In this document: positions 35,778-46,413 of the stretch, piece by piece | Numbering within the stretch: position 1 is the stretch's first letter | Layout: the number at the start of each line of letters is the position of its first letter | DNA from: Ziziphus jujuba | Taxonomy: Eukaryota > Streptophyta > Magnoliopsida > Rosales > Rhamnaceae | Assembly: GCF_031755915.1 (NCBI RefSeq) | Contig: NC_083384.1 | Location: 19,226,001-19,290,000 of the forward strand | DNA: 64,000 nt | Direction: 5' to 3' | Position numbers and translations under genes: made by a program | Notes under the pieces: model-generated | Told to the model about the DNA's origin: nothing | Databases searched by the model: none | What the model saw: the letters and a program-made list of their open reading frames with translations, nothing else

Positions 35778-36121
35778 TCTTTATCCTTTTTATCCCAATA
35801 ATAACTACTCAAGTTAAAGGATACAAACACGGATAAGTTTATGTCAACTTTCAAATCTTATTTTGACCAAAGAAAAGGATTTTAATGGCACAATCTCATA
35901 TCTTAGATTACACCATATGGGCGGTCAGTGGTGAAGGACCAGATTTGCAAATTTACATGCGCAGCAGAGGATTATTAACTTTATCCACGACAGGATATAT
36001 GGATATAGTGGTTCTTTGTCTCTCTCCCTTTTCTTTCTCTGTCGTCGTCCATCTGCAGAAGGCGGGGGCAGAGAGAACAAGCCCTAAATCAACTACCTAT
36101 CCGGATCATATGAATCGGATA
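35778..36121 (+). promoter_or_regulatory. Upstream region of the MYB gene, dense in TATCC/GGATA cores
   Basis: Nine TATCC cores on either strand start at 35782, 35791, 35819, 35831, 35982, 35993, 36001, 36098 and 36117. From the base composition I would expect about one (a rough hand estimate). MYB proteins with a SHAQKYF repeat are known to bind TATCC-type boxes, so the cluster may mediate autoregulation or regulation by relatives. A ct-rich stretch at 36019-36037 suggests that transcription starts near 36000, so the last sites may lie in the 5' UTR. Confidence 0.5.
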
Positions 36122-36236
36122 TTTGGATCCGATCCGATCACTGTTGCATCTTTTAGAGATAAATAGAGAGATTGTGAAGCAATTTTCGGATTCGAATCCG
36201 GTTTCTGGAGCTCCAAAAAAAAAAAACCCGAAAGCC

Positions 36237-36609
36237 ATGACTCGGAGGTGCTCGCATTGTAGTCATAACGGGCACAACTCGAGGACGTGCCCGAACCGAG
36301 GAGTGAAGCTTTTCGGGGTCCGATTGACCGACGGGTCAATCCGGAAAAGCGCCAGTATGGGCAATCTCAGCCACTATGCCGGGTCCAGCTCCGGTGCCAA
36401 TCCTGGCGGGGCAAATATTCCGGGTTCACCAGGAGAGACTCCGGATCACGGTGGTGCAGCGGATGGTTATGCCTCCGAGGATTTTGTACCTGGGTCGTCT
36501 TCGAGCTGTCGTGAGCGGAAAAAAGGTTCTGTCTTTTTTTTTTTTTGTTTTGGCTATCTTTTAAATTTAGCTTTAAATTTTATATATTTGGATTATAGTT
36601 TTTCATAAA

Positions 36610-36642
<33 letters not shown>

Positions 36643-39110
36643 TTTCTTACTTTGAATGAAATTAGAGCAGGAAATTGACTAGAAACAGTGAGATTCTTTT
36701 CCCTTTCTGGGGTGAAATTTAATATTTTAAAGGTTTATAATTACATCTTACTTTTTCCTTTCGGGAGTATAATGTGTCTTGCTTGACTGTTATTGGTTAA
36801 TCGAGATCATGTATTCCTTTCTGGAGTGTACCCTTTAATACATATGTTTCCAATATTACTGAAATAGGAATTTGGATTGGTCGTGTTATTCTGAAAAATT
36901 GCAGTAAAATATTTATTTGATTAGAAATGAATTAAAAATGTCTGTGGGAATGGGGGCCAAAAGAAACATTTATTTATTTATTTATTTATTTATTTTTTTT
37001 TTTGGTTAACGCCAAAGGAAACACTTTAGAACAGAAGTTGTGAAGATGAACTTATGTAAGACGTTCGGCATATAGAAGGAACATGTTTTGGACACATACG
37101 TGTTTGTATAGATATGTTTAGAATTACAAGTCATTCGGATTATGGCATCCAACAATATTGGGTTTATGTGATGCTTTTTGGGTTTTCGAAATTTAGATGT
37201 ACGGCAATAAATTATATAATAGTCATGCATATCAAATGGAAGACAATATCTGACTTCTTTTTCTTGAGGTACTTGTGAGTGTGTTTCTTGTATAGGTAAA
37301 ACAGATCCCTTCTTGTGGAAAATGCGCTTCTTAACTTTAAACTAGGGCATTTGTTTGATACATGTTTTGATTGGGTAATTTTAGTAGTGTTTTAGTCTAA
37401 AAAACTGGCAAGGAGACCAAAATCAGTCAGGTTTTATATGGTAAAGGTGAAATTAGCATTTCTATTATTAGTTATCAAGTTTGTTTTACTGAAATTAAAG
37501 GAAAATTTGTTTTTATGTGATGTTTTAAGTCATAAATTGGTGAGACAGAGAGTGTCAATGATTTAACACTTTAGAAAATTAACTTTATGGTATCCTTTTA
37601 TTTTACAATTGTTTTGATTGTACTTTCCTTGCCCATTTTTGTCTATAATAGCTAATATTTCTCTTCTGCAGGTGTTCCATGGACTGAGGAGGAACACAGG
37701 ATGTTTTTACTTGGATTACAAAAGCTTGGAAAAGGTGATTGGCGTGGAATTGCGCGCAATTATGTCATATCAAGAACACCTACTCAAGTGGCTAGTCATG
37801 CTCAGAAATATTTCATCAGGCAAACTAATGTATCTAGGAGAAAAAGACGTTCCAGCTTGTTTGATATTGTAGCAGATGAAGTTAGTATCTCCTTTCTATT
37901 TGTTGTCAATAAAATGATATGACATACCATTATGCTTATTTGTTTATGCCCTTTCTATGTGCTATTCTTAAAGACATGATATTACCAGCTTGCATATGGG
38001 TTCACAAGCTCACCTGCACCAACATAAAAACATGGAACTTTGTTATTCCAATAATTGATATGGTCTTATGTGCTCTCCCATTTTTTCTGACAAGATATTT
38101 TAATTGCTTAGAATAGGCATTCTTAACCTTTGGTGGAAAACATCCTGGTCGTGAAGACTAGGCTACTTTTCTATTTTTTTTCTTTTCTCCCTTATAATTT
38201 TCTTCTTCACTGACTGTTTAAATAATATCATTTTGCTAAAGGTACCATTTGTTCTCCATTTTCCTCCCTTTTCTTTTTCATCCTATTCTTTCCTCTTCCA
38301 CCAAAATATGATAAGATTACTTGAATACATTCTACTTCTTTGCATGGTTAGAATTTGTAGTGCAAGTTGGACGCTCCACTTGCTTGTAGAGTGCAATATT
38401 TCTGTAGTTATTCTTGGTTTTTTGGATGGAACTATAGTCATTTTCCTCATGAATTATATCTTAGATATACGATTTGGTTTTGAATTTTTTGTTTGCGTGT
38501 GCAAGAAACTTCAGCAGATATTGTAAGCAGACCTATACCCTTTTCTTTCAGTTTTCTCAGATATATTTATGCGTGCTTTGTTATTCTCTTTTTACAGTCA
38601 GCTGATACTACAATGGAACCACAAGACTTCTTGTCTGTCAACCATCCACAGCCTGAAATTCAAAACGAAAATCCATTGCCTGCTGCTAATGCACTTGACG
38701 AAGAATGTGAATCAATGGATTCTAGCAACTCAAACGATGGAGAATCTGTTCCTCCAAAGCCCGATAACTCACAGTCCTCTTACCCAGTAATATATCCTGC
38801 TTATTTCTCACCTTTCTTTCCATTTTCCTTACCATTTTGGTCTGGACATGATAATAGCACAGAGACAAATAAGAAGGAGATGCATGAAGTGCTCAAGCCG
38901 ACAGCAGTACATTCAAAGAGCCCAATCAATGTTGATGAGCTTGTAGGGATGTCAAAACTGAGTTTAGGAGAGTCTATTGGTCATTCTGGTCCCTCATCTC
39001 TATCGCTGAAGCTGCTTGATGGTTCATCTAGGCAGTCTGCTTTCCATGCAAATCCAGGCTCAGGCAGTTCGAACATGAATTCGAGTGGCAGCCCCATCCA
39101 TGCTGTTTGA
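36237..39110 (+). CDS. KUA1: KUA1/MYBH-type single-repeat MYB transcription factor, 3 exons, 336 aa
   Basis: Exons: 36237-36525, 37672-37880 and 38598-39110. Introns begin gttctg and gttagt, end cag, and keep the frame. Residues 5-18 form a CCHC knuckle ([14 protein letters not shown]). KLFGV at 24-28 is the repression motif of this clade. The MYB repeat lies at about 97-147, with the signature SHAQKYF at 138-144. The acidic, Ser-rich C-terminal half ends with an EAR-like LSLKL at 301-305. In Arabidopsis KUA1 is a nuclear repressor that promotes leaf cell expansion by lowering peroxidase expression; that role is inferred here. I chose the ATG at 36237 because relatives begin MTRRCSHC; an in-frame ATG at 36123 would add 38 unconserved residues. 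The gene looks intact. Confidence 0.95.
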
Positions 39111-39892
39111 TGGGCAAATTATTGATTAGATTTTAGGTCAGCTAAAATGGTGATGAACATCATAGGTTACTGTTAATACAAGACTAATACTAATAATGTG
39201 CAGTCTGGTTTGGGTTCGGTTATATTTTCTCTGTGGAGTCAAATAATAATGTTGTTTAGTTTTTACTTTTATTTTTATTTTTTTGTTTTTATTTATTGGT
39301 TCTTTGCTTCAGGCTATAGTGTATTTTGTCAAAAATATTTGTAGTATCTATTTTTGTCAAAAATATTTATAGTATCTATCTGTTGTATTTTGTCCCTTGG
39401 ATCATTAGGTTTATTCCTATGTCTAGTGTTTGATCATGTAGACATGCTTGCTTAAATTATTGCAGCAACTACTCATCTTCTTTTATGAGTTATTTAAATT
39501 TTGTTCTATTGACCAACCAGTGATTGGCTCACTGCTCTTTTCATGAAAAATCCAGGAGAATTTATTTTGCTTATACATGGATCTGGGAACTTCCTGATAT
39601 TCCCGTGCTTTGTAGTCTGATATTCAGCTTTTGGTTAATATACGACCCAAGTTCATAAAACTACCCTTGTACTTCTGTTCAATTTAATTCGTCAAAACCA
39701 TTATTAGTTTTATAAAAACAACTATTTATTTATTTATTTTGTTATGTATTATTGTTATTATTATGACAAGAAGCCTCAATCTTTTGTCAATTAATTTTAT
39801 GATTTTCAGAGCTTGATTTTAATTCATTAATACTCAACAATTTTGTAATAATATATAGTATTAACAACTTTATGATATTATATGTTATCAGG

Positions 39893-39929
<37 letters not shown>

Positions 39930-40147
39930 CTTTATAATACTTTATATAATTCATTAATTAACAATTTTATATAATAATAAATTGAACTTAAATTTTTTAG
40001 TTTTTTCTTAACAATAATTCGATGATTCGGGTGCCAAAATGGTAATGGAAATTGTATATTTCTATCTTCACGGTGCTCTGCGCAATTCAAAAAAGGTGCT
40101 CTGCACAATTCAAACACAAAATCAACAAGTTTCTTCCACAATCAGCC
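39111..40147. other. Intergenic region between the two genes
   Basis: It holds the 3' UTR of the MYB gene and the promoter and 5' UTR of the next gene. A near-perfect 28-bp tandem duplication (gtcaaaaatattt-tagtatc) starts near 39329 and 39357. An (aaaag)n run lies at 39893-39927. A 23-bp duplication (ggtgctctgc-caattcaaa) at about 40072-40113 lies just upstream of the start codon. Confidence 0.6.
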
Positions 40148-42235
40148 ATGAACTTGCTCAGCTTCAACAGACCCACCACCGCTAGACCATGGCCCAACAA
40201 GAAACCGTCACACAGATCCCCATTCCTCGTCCTCTCCTTCCTCTTTTTCTTTTTCCTCTTCTTCTTCCTTCTCTACTACTCTTTCACCCCCCCTTCTCCT
40301 TTCTTGGATTCATTGAAAACCCCATTTCCCAGTCCCCCTGAATGCGCATCCCGGGTCCCATTCCCAGGAGAAAAGTTCCTTTGGTATGCCCCGCACAGTG
40401 GGTTCAGTAACCAGCTCTCCGAGTTCAAGAACGCCATTTTGATGGCTGGGATTTTGAACCGGACTTTAATTGTCCCCCCGATCCTCGATCACCATGCCGT
40501 TGCTCTAGGTAGCTGTCCCAAGTTTAGGGTTTTGGATCCTGATAAGATTCGGATTTCGGTTTGGGAGCATGTGGTTGAGCTCATTCGGAGTGGGAGGTAT
40601 GTGGGTTTTTGCTCTTTCTCGGTGTTTGTGTGTTGTTAAATTAGAATATGAGTTTTAGTGGGGCTTTATTTCTTCTTCTTTTTTTTTTTTTTTTTTCCTT
40701 GATTTCTTTGCACGTTGCAAAACTGATTACATTTTTTTTTTTTTTTTTTTTGTTTGCTAGAGAGAAATTTGTTTGCAGAGGAAAACCAACGGAGATTTGA
40801 CTCTATTATTTTTTCTGTTTTTGATTTTCAAAAATTCGCCTAATAGAGTTAACTGGAGGATTATTGCTCACTTGTGTCCTAGTTAATATCAACTTTTGAC
40901 ACTCAGAAATGATATTTTTTTCGTCCATGCTATTTTTTTCTGAACTTTAGGCAATTGTAACTGATATGTTTATTAGGATTTGATGATGAGAAAACCAACT
41001 TGTTCAACGCGTAGCATTTGAATTTCTCAGAACTGGATTTAGCTGGTTTTATATTGTGCTTTTATATCGTCTTGCTAAAAATGGGATACAATATGATATT
41101 TATTAGTAGTTTGAATTTTATGATCTTTGTAATGTTTTACCTATATGTTCTTTCTTGTTGCAGGTATTTCTCCATGGCTGACATTATTGATATTTCTTCA
41201 TTGATTTCTTCTTCCTTTGTTCGAGCCATAGATTTTCGAGTCTTTGCATTCCATTGGTGTAATTTGAACATAGATGCTACTTGTGTCAATAAATTAGATA
41301 TGCCCTCCACTTTCCTCCATAGCCTTAAACAATGTGGATCTCTACTCTCTGGCCTTGATGGTAGTGTGGAAAAGTGTTTATATGCTGTCAATAAAGATTG
41401 TAGAACTACAGTTTGGACATATAAAAATGGTAATGAGGATGAGGCCTTAGATTCTTTCCAACCTGATGATCAACTCAAGAAGAAAAAGAAAACCTCATAT
41501 GTTAGGAAACGCTGTGATGTATATAAGAATCTTGGACCTGGTTCAGAAGCTGAATCAGCGACTCTGTTGGCATTTGGGAGCCTTTTCACTGCTCCATATA
41601 AAGGTTCTGAGTTGTACATTGACATCCATGAAACTCCAAGAGATCAAAGGATACAAAATCTGATGCAGAAGATTGAATTTCTTCCTTTTGTCCCTGAAAT
41701 TATTAATGCTGGAAAGAAGTTTGCTCATGAGACCATTAGAGCTCCTTTTCTTTGTGCTCAGCTTAGATTATTAGATGGACAGTTCAAGAACCATAGGAAG
41801 AGCACTTTTCTGGGGTTAAAGCAAAAATTGGAATCATTTCATCAGAGTCCTCATCCTATTCATATATATATTATGACTGATCTTCCTGAAAGTAATTGGA
41901 CCGGGAGTTACTTGGAGGATTTGGCTGGAGATTCAAATCGATTTAAACTTTTTTCTCTGAAAGAGAAAGATGAGTTGGTGAGGGAAACAGCTAAAAGACT
42001 TGTGGATGCGAGTCATGGGTTAAGCTTTGGGTTTATTCCAAAAACTCGTGATGGAGGTGGTAAAATTAATAAGTACTGTCACCCTCCAATGTTACCAGAT
42101 GTACTTCTATACATAGAAGAAACAGTTTGCAGCTGTGCTTCACTTGGGTTTGTTGGGACTCCTGGCTCAACTATTGCAGAGAGCATAGAGTTAATGCGAA
42201 AGCATGAGGTATGTTCAAGTCAAACTGAACTATGA
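40148..42235 (+). CDS. Plant O-fucosyltransferase family protein, 2 exons, 506 aa
   Basis: Exons are 40148-40596 and 41164-42235, joined ag|gtatgt ... tgcag|gtattt, which restores the Arg-150 codon. A short basic N-terminus and one hydrophobic span at about 26-47 give a type II Golgi anchor. The catalytic region starts with HSGFSNQLSEFKNA (83-96), the GDP-fucose-binding type of loop. It continues with NRT (104-106), AQLRLLDGQF (348-357, where other members have H-x-R) and FVGTPGSTIAESIELMR (479-495). It probably transfers fucose to protein or wall glycans; the acceptor cannot be read from the sequence. The start was chosen at the first Met before the anchor. A good donor, gag|gtatgt at 42209, lies 8 codons before the stop, so some transcripts may have a different end. 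Confidence 0.9.
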
Positions 42236-43406
42236 CCAGAATACCAGTGCCTTTTGATATGATGTCATTCTAGTTCATTAAAGGAGTATCATTCTATCAA
42301 GACAACTGGACTGATTCAGTTATTTGTAAGCATGCCTAGATTTGGTACCTTTTCTCAGCATGCAAGCTTGAACAATCTGAATCTTCCCCCCCAGTTGTGT
42401 CATCTTGCTGCAGAACTGAGTGCCCCCTGTTAGGCTTCTGGAATCATATTCTTTACCAGAAATCTTGATGCTCCTGCCATGATATGAATGTATAATTTTT
42501 GTTGAAGATACAGGATTCTCATAAAGGGAGGACTTAATTGTACACCAGCATTTGATTCTGCTTTGCAGCCTGTTAAATGTAAATACATTTACAATCTGAA
42601 CAAGTTTACTCAACATGTAAAGATTCTAATCAATTCTGCATTCATCACATTTTCTTTATTATTGAGACACTGAATGGGGCAATTGTCTCAAGTGTTATAT
42701 GCGGTGGATTCGAAATTGAATATGTTGAATGTTTTAATCTTGCGACTTTCCTTCTTATGATCAGCTATAATGTCTCTAAATTATTTGTGCATTGTTATTT
42801 CATGGTAATTTACTCAGAAACAACTTAGAATTACAGTGATGGTACGTTGAAACTATTTCCTTAGATAAGCCTATAAATTTAGCACTTTGTGATCTAATGA
42901 CCTCTATAAACTGTACAAAAGGAAAACAACCTTGAAGCCTTCCTCTCATATGGCATCACCCTGATTGTTTTTTTGACATCATTCTTATACCTTTTCGATG
43001 ATGGTCATCCCTCATAAGCCAAATCTCCAAAGAAGATAAAGTAGTTGCATATGCAGCCACCTCCACGATGTCCATGCCTTACTCCAGCTCATGGGACCCA
43101 ACCACAAGTTACACAAAGAGAAACGGATTTTTTTGAAAAATAGCCACTGCCTGAACCAAAAGTTGAAAAAAAATAATAATAAAAGAAAAAAAAAAAAAAA
43201 CTAGCCAACTGTGGACAAAAATGCTTTTGGCTAAAATTAAAATTATCAATTTTTTTTTTCTTTTTCGTTTCCCCCTTTCTCACATAAATGGGTTTCACCT
43301 TTGGTTGTCTTCATCTTTCTCAACGAGCTTGTTCTTCTTCTTTTTTGCTCTCTTACTCTCTTTTTTTGTATTTTCTCAGTTTTGAAGCTAAGCTCTGGTA
43401 AGGATT
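42236..43406. other. 3' flank of the O-fucosyltransferase and MULE left border region
   Basis: No further gene. The first part is probably 3' UTR. At about 43124-43215, gaaaaatagccact ... aaactagccaactg resembles terminal repeats of Mutator-like elements and may mark the left end of the MULE described next. The right end, needed for proof, is not visible. Confidence 0.4.
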
Positions 43407-43455
43407 CCCCCCCCCCCCCCCCCCCCCCCCCCCCTTTTTTTTTTTTTTTTTTTTT
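43407..43455. repeat. Homopolymer pair: 28 C then 21 T
   Basis: An uninterrupted run of C at 43407-43434 is followed directly by an uninterrupted run of T at 43435-43455, in a ct-rich leader-like stretch upstream of the MULE transposase. A C run this long is exceptional in AT-rich plant DNA and may be a sequencing or assembly artefact. Confidence 0.9.
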
Positions 43456-43863
43456 CTCTTAAATTCTACATTATTATGTTAAATGAATTTGTATTTTTTA
43501 AGAATTTTTTAATATGGATATGTAATAAATTAGTTTATGAGCTGTTATATTTAATTTAAAAGGTACTTATGTTACATATGGTGTGAAAAGTGGGAAATTT
43601 TTTATGTAGATATGTAAATTTGAGAAAACCAGTAAAACCGTAGGAAAATGGCTGAAAAAGATGAACTTCCTCCATTTACTGCTAGTTTGTCAGTTTTTGC
43701 TAGTTTTCTACTCTTTTCCACCAAGTCACTGTAGGAAAATGTTACATTGTGCCGAAAAAAAAAATGGTTTCTTTGAGATAGTTAATATGTTTTCTTAGTG
43801 TTATTCATATTTTTATAAATTTATTAACTTAATTTAACATTATTCATTTAATTTTGTAGTGAA

Positions 43864-46413
43864 ATGAAAGATGATGATATTATACTTGTGGTATTATATG
43901 ATGGAACATTGGTGAGAAATGATGGTGGTCATTGAGAGTATGAAAATGGCAAAAATATAATGGTTTCTGCTGGTAAAAGATACACAAAATTAGAGTTAGA
44001 GGATAAGATTTTCAATTCTATTAGCATAAACCAAAATGAATATTTGCTAAAGCTAAAATGAATGTACGGACAATGTGCAGAAAAGTTGGATGCTACAGAA
44101 ATACGCAATGATAGAGATGTAAAATGCTTTCTTCAAGAAGTGAGGAATGGAAGGATGATGATGATGCGACATCCATTATATGTTCAGGTGATTTCCAAAG
44201 TTGAACATGTATCTAGAAAAGTTCATGAAACAACCTTTGCTTAGGATAGTGGGAGTAATCATCTATCTTTGTTCGTCCTACAATTGGTGTTTGTCTACCA
44301 TAAGTTCCCAAATCTAAACCTATTGAGGCTATATTTTATTACATTGTAGTTCATGAAACTTAGTATAGAGATCAAGTTGATGTTTGTGAGTCTTGGACAT
44401 CATTTAATATCCATGAAGGAGTTGATGTTGGAGGTGACTCTGCTAAGAGCTTTCCTAACCAAGAGGAGTATGAGCAGTTGCATAATAATATTAATAATTA
44501 TGAGAATTGCAATACAGAAGGGGATGATGTTAGTATTCAGTTGGATGATGTTGATCATAATGATGTAGAATTTGAACATGAGTTGCCCGACAATAATAAT
44601 GTTATGCATTCTAAAATGAACAATGAATGAGTTGTTGATGTTAGGGTTCATCGTGCTACAAGTGGCCACTTCTCATCGAGCAATAGAAGTGGTTCTATGG
44701 CCATAGTTTTATCAAAGTTTGCAAGCTGCGACAGTATTGTAGTTGGATAGATATTTCGCAACAAATGTGAGTTACAAAATAATTTGAATATTTACTGTAT
44801 GCGTGAAAATAAAGAGTTTAAGGTAACACGGCCAACTACACAATGATATGAGGCTGTGTATTTGCAAAATACTTGTAAATGGCAATTGCGTGTGATCAAA
44901 TTAAAAAAATGGAGAAATAATTGTTGTGAGAATTTTTGATAATATATACAGTTGCTTGTTAGATATCATGTATCGAGAACATAAGCAGGCTAGTAGCCGG
45001 GTTATTGGACAATGTATCAAATCTAAATATAAAGGGATTGCATGTGTTTACAAATCCAAAGAAATTTAACATGACTTTCTGTAAAAATATGGGGTTGAAT
45101 ATAAGCTATAATAAAGCATGGAGAAATACAGAATATACACTTAATAGTATTATGGGATCTCCAAAGGATAATTTCGCTAAGTTTTCTACCTACTATTATG
45201 AGTTTGTTGAAGAATCCTAGGACTCCAACATGTTCCAAGTAGAAAACACTAACCATTTTTATTATTATTTTTTTAAATTTTTATGGCGATTGAAGATGCA
45301 TTAGGGGATTTATATCCCACATAAGATCCCATGTTGGCTATTGATGTGACTACCTTGAAAGGGAAATACAAAGGATACATGTATATTGCAGCGGGCATCG
45401 ATGGTAATAAACAACTATATCCTTTGGCTTTTGGTATTGGAGATGGAAAGAGCGAGCAAGCATATATATGATTTTTCCAAAACCTCAAGGATGCTATTGG
45501 AGATTTCCCAGATTTGGTGTTTATGAGTGATAGACACCCAGCTGCTGAAAAGGCAATATGTAAAGTCTTTCCTCATGCATACCATTGGCTGTGCTAGTAC
45601 TACATATGTAGAAATATTAAGATTAATGGACATGCGAAAGATGTTGATACGAGAATATAATGTTTCATGCTTGTAGCTAAGGCATAAGTGGTTAAAGATT
45701 TTGGATTTTATATGGGGCAAATTGAGGCAAAAGACAGTAGGATTGCATAGTACATTTGAGCACATGACATTAGGTGGGTGCATTCTCTTTCTCCATGTAA
45801 AAGGTATACTATCATGACCACCAATATCGCAAAAAGCTTGAATGATATTTTGCTAGATGCTAAAGAGATGCCAATAGTAGCATTGATTGAGCATATAAGG
45901 GATTTGCTGAAAAGGTGGTTTTATGAACGACGAACTGCAGATGCAAAATTGACAAACCTTGTGACTGACCATACAGAAGAGTAACTCAAACTCCGCAATT
46001 TGAAGTCTACTGGCTACGTGTGCAGGCTATTAATATGTATGAGTTTCTTATGGCAGGTGGGAGTTTGAAGGGCAGTGTTAACTTCCAATAAAAAACATGC
46101 TCATGCAAAGTCTTCGATCTTGATCAATATACTTGTGATCATTGTACTGCTGTTTGCAGAAAATGCAAAACTACTCCTTATGGCATGTGTTCTCATTACT
46201 ATACTGTAGATGGATGCTCCAAATGATGTGTCAAGTGGTATTGTTCTTCTACAGAGATGGATGCATAGGTGAGCCGGTAGGCTGGGAATGCAACGCATAC
46301 CATCTCAAGGTGAAGATGTTATTGGACATAAATGTAGCTGATGCGATAATGTTGGATGTTACAGGTAGAGATGTACGAATCCATTGTCTTATGCTTCGCA
46401 TTAAGTATTTTTA
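43864..46413 (+). pseudogene. Mutator-like (MULE, MudrA-type) transposase, decayed
   Basis: The ATG at 43864 follows an acceptor-like ttttgtag. The N-terminal domain typical of MULEs is readable (IMVSAGKRYTKLELEDKIF; INQNEYLLKLK). FKVTRPTTQ and CKWQLRVIKLKKW belong to the FLYWCH/WRKY-like DNA-binding part (about 44820-44910). In the catalytic core the first Asp is in AIDVTTLKGKYKG (45343-45345) and the second in MSDRHPAAEKAI (45529-45531). A SWIM finger follows at about 46098-46145 (CSCKVFDLDQYTCDHC). Stops and frame changes occur throughout, so it is inactive. Its partner may be the opposing Ulp1-like gene at 49-51.7 kb. Confidence 0.88.

Noticed and set aside
41137..41391. Minus-strand ORF within the O-fucosyltransferase
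   Set aside because: Antisense shadow of exon 2.
42320..42616. Minus-strand ORF of 98 codons downstream of the O-fucosyltransferase
   Set aside because: No recognisable motif, lies in a probable 3' UTR, and has no splice or promoter support.
45415..45783. Minus-strand ORF of 122 codons in the MULE
   Set aside because: Antisense to the catalytic core of the transposase, whose sense frame carries the conserved motifs.
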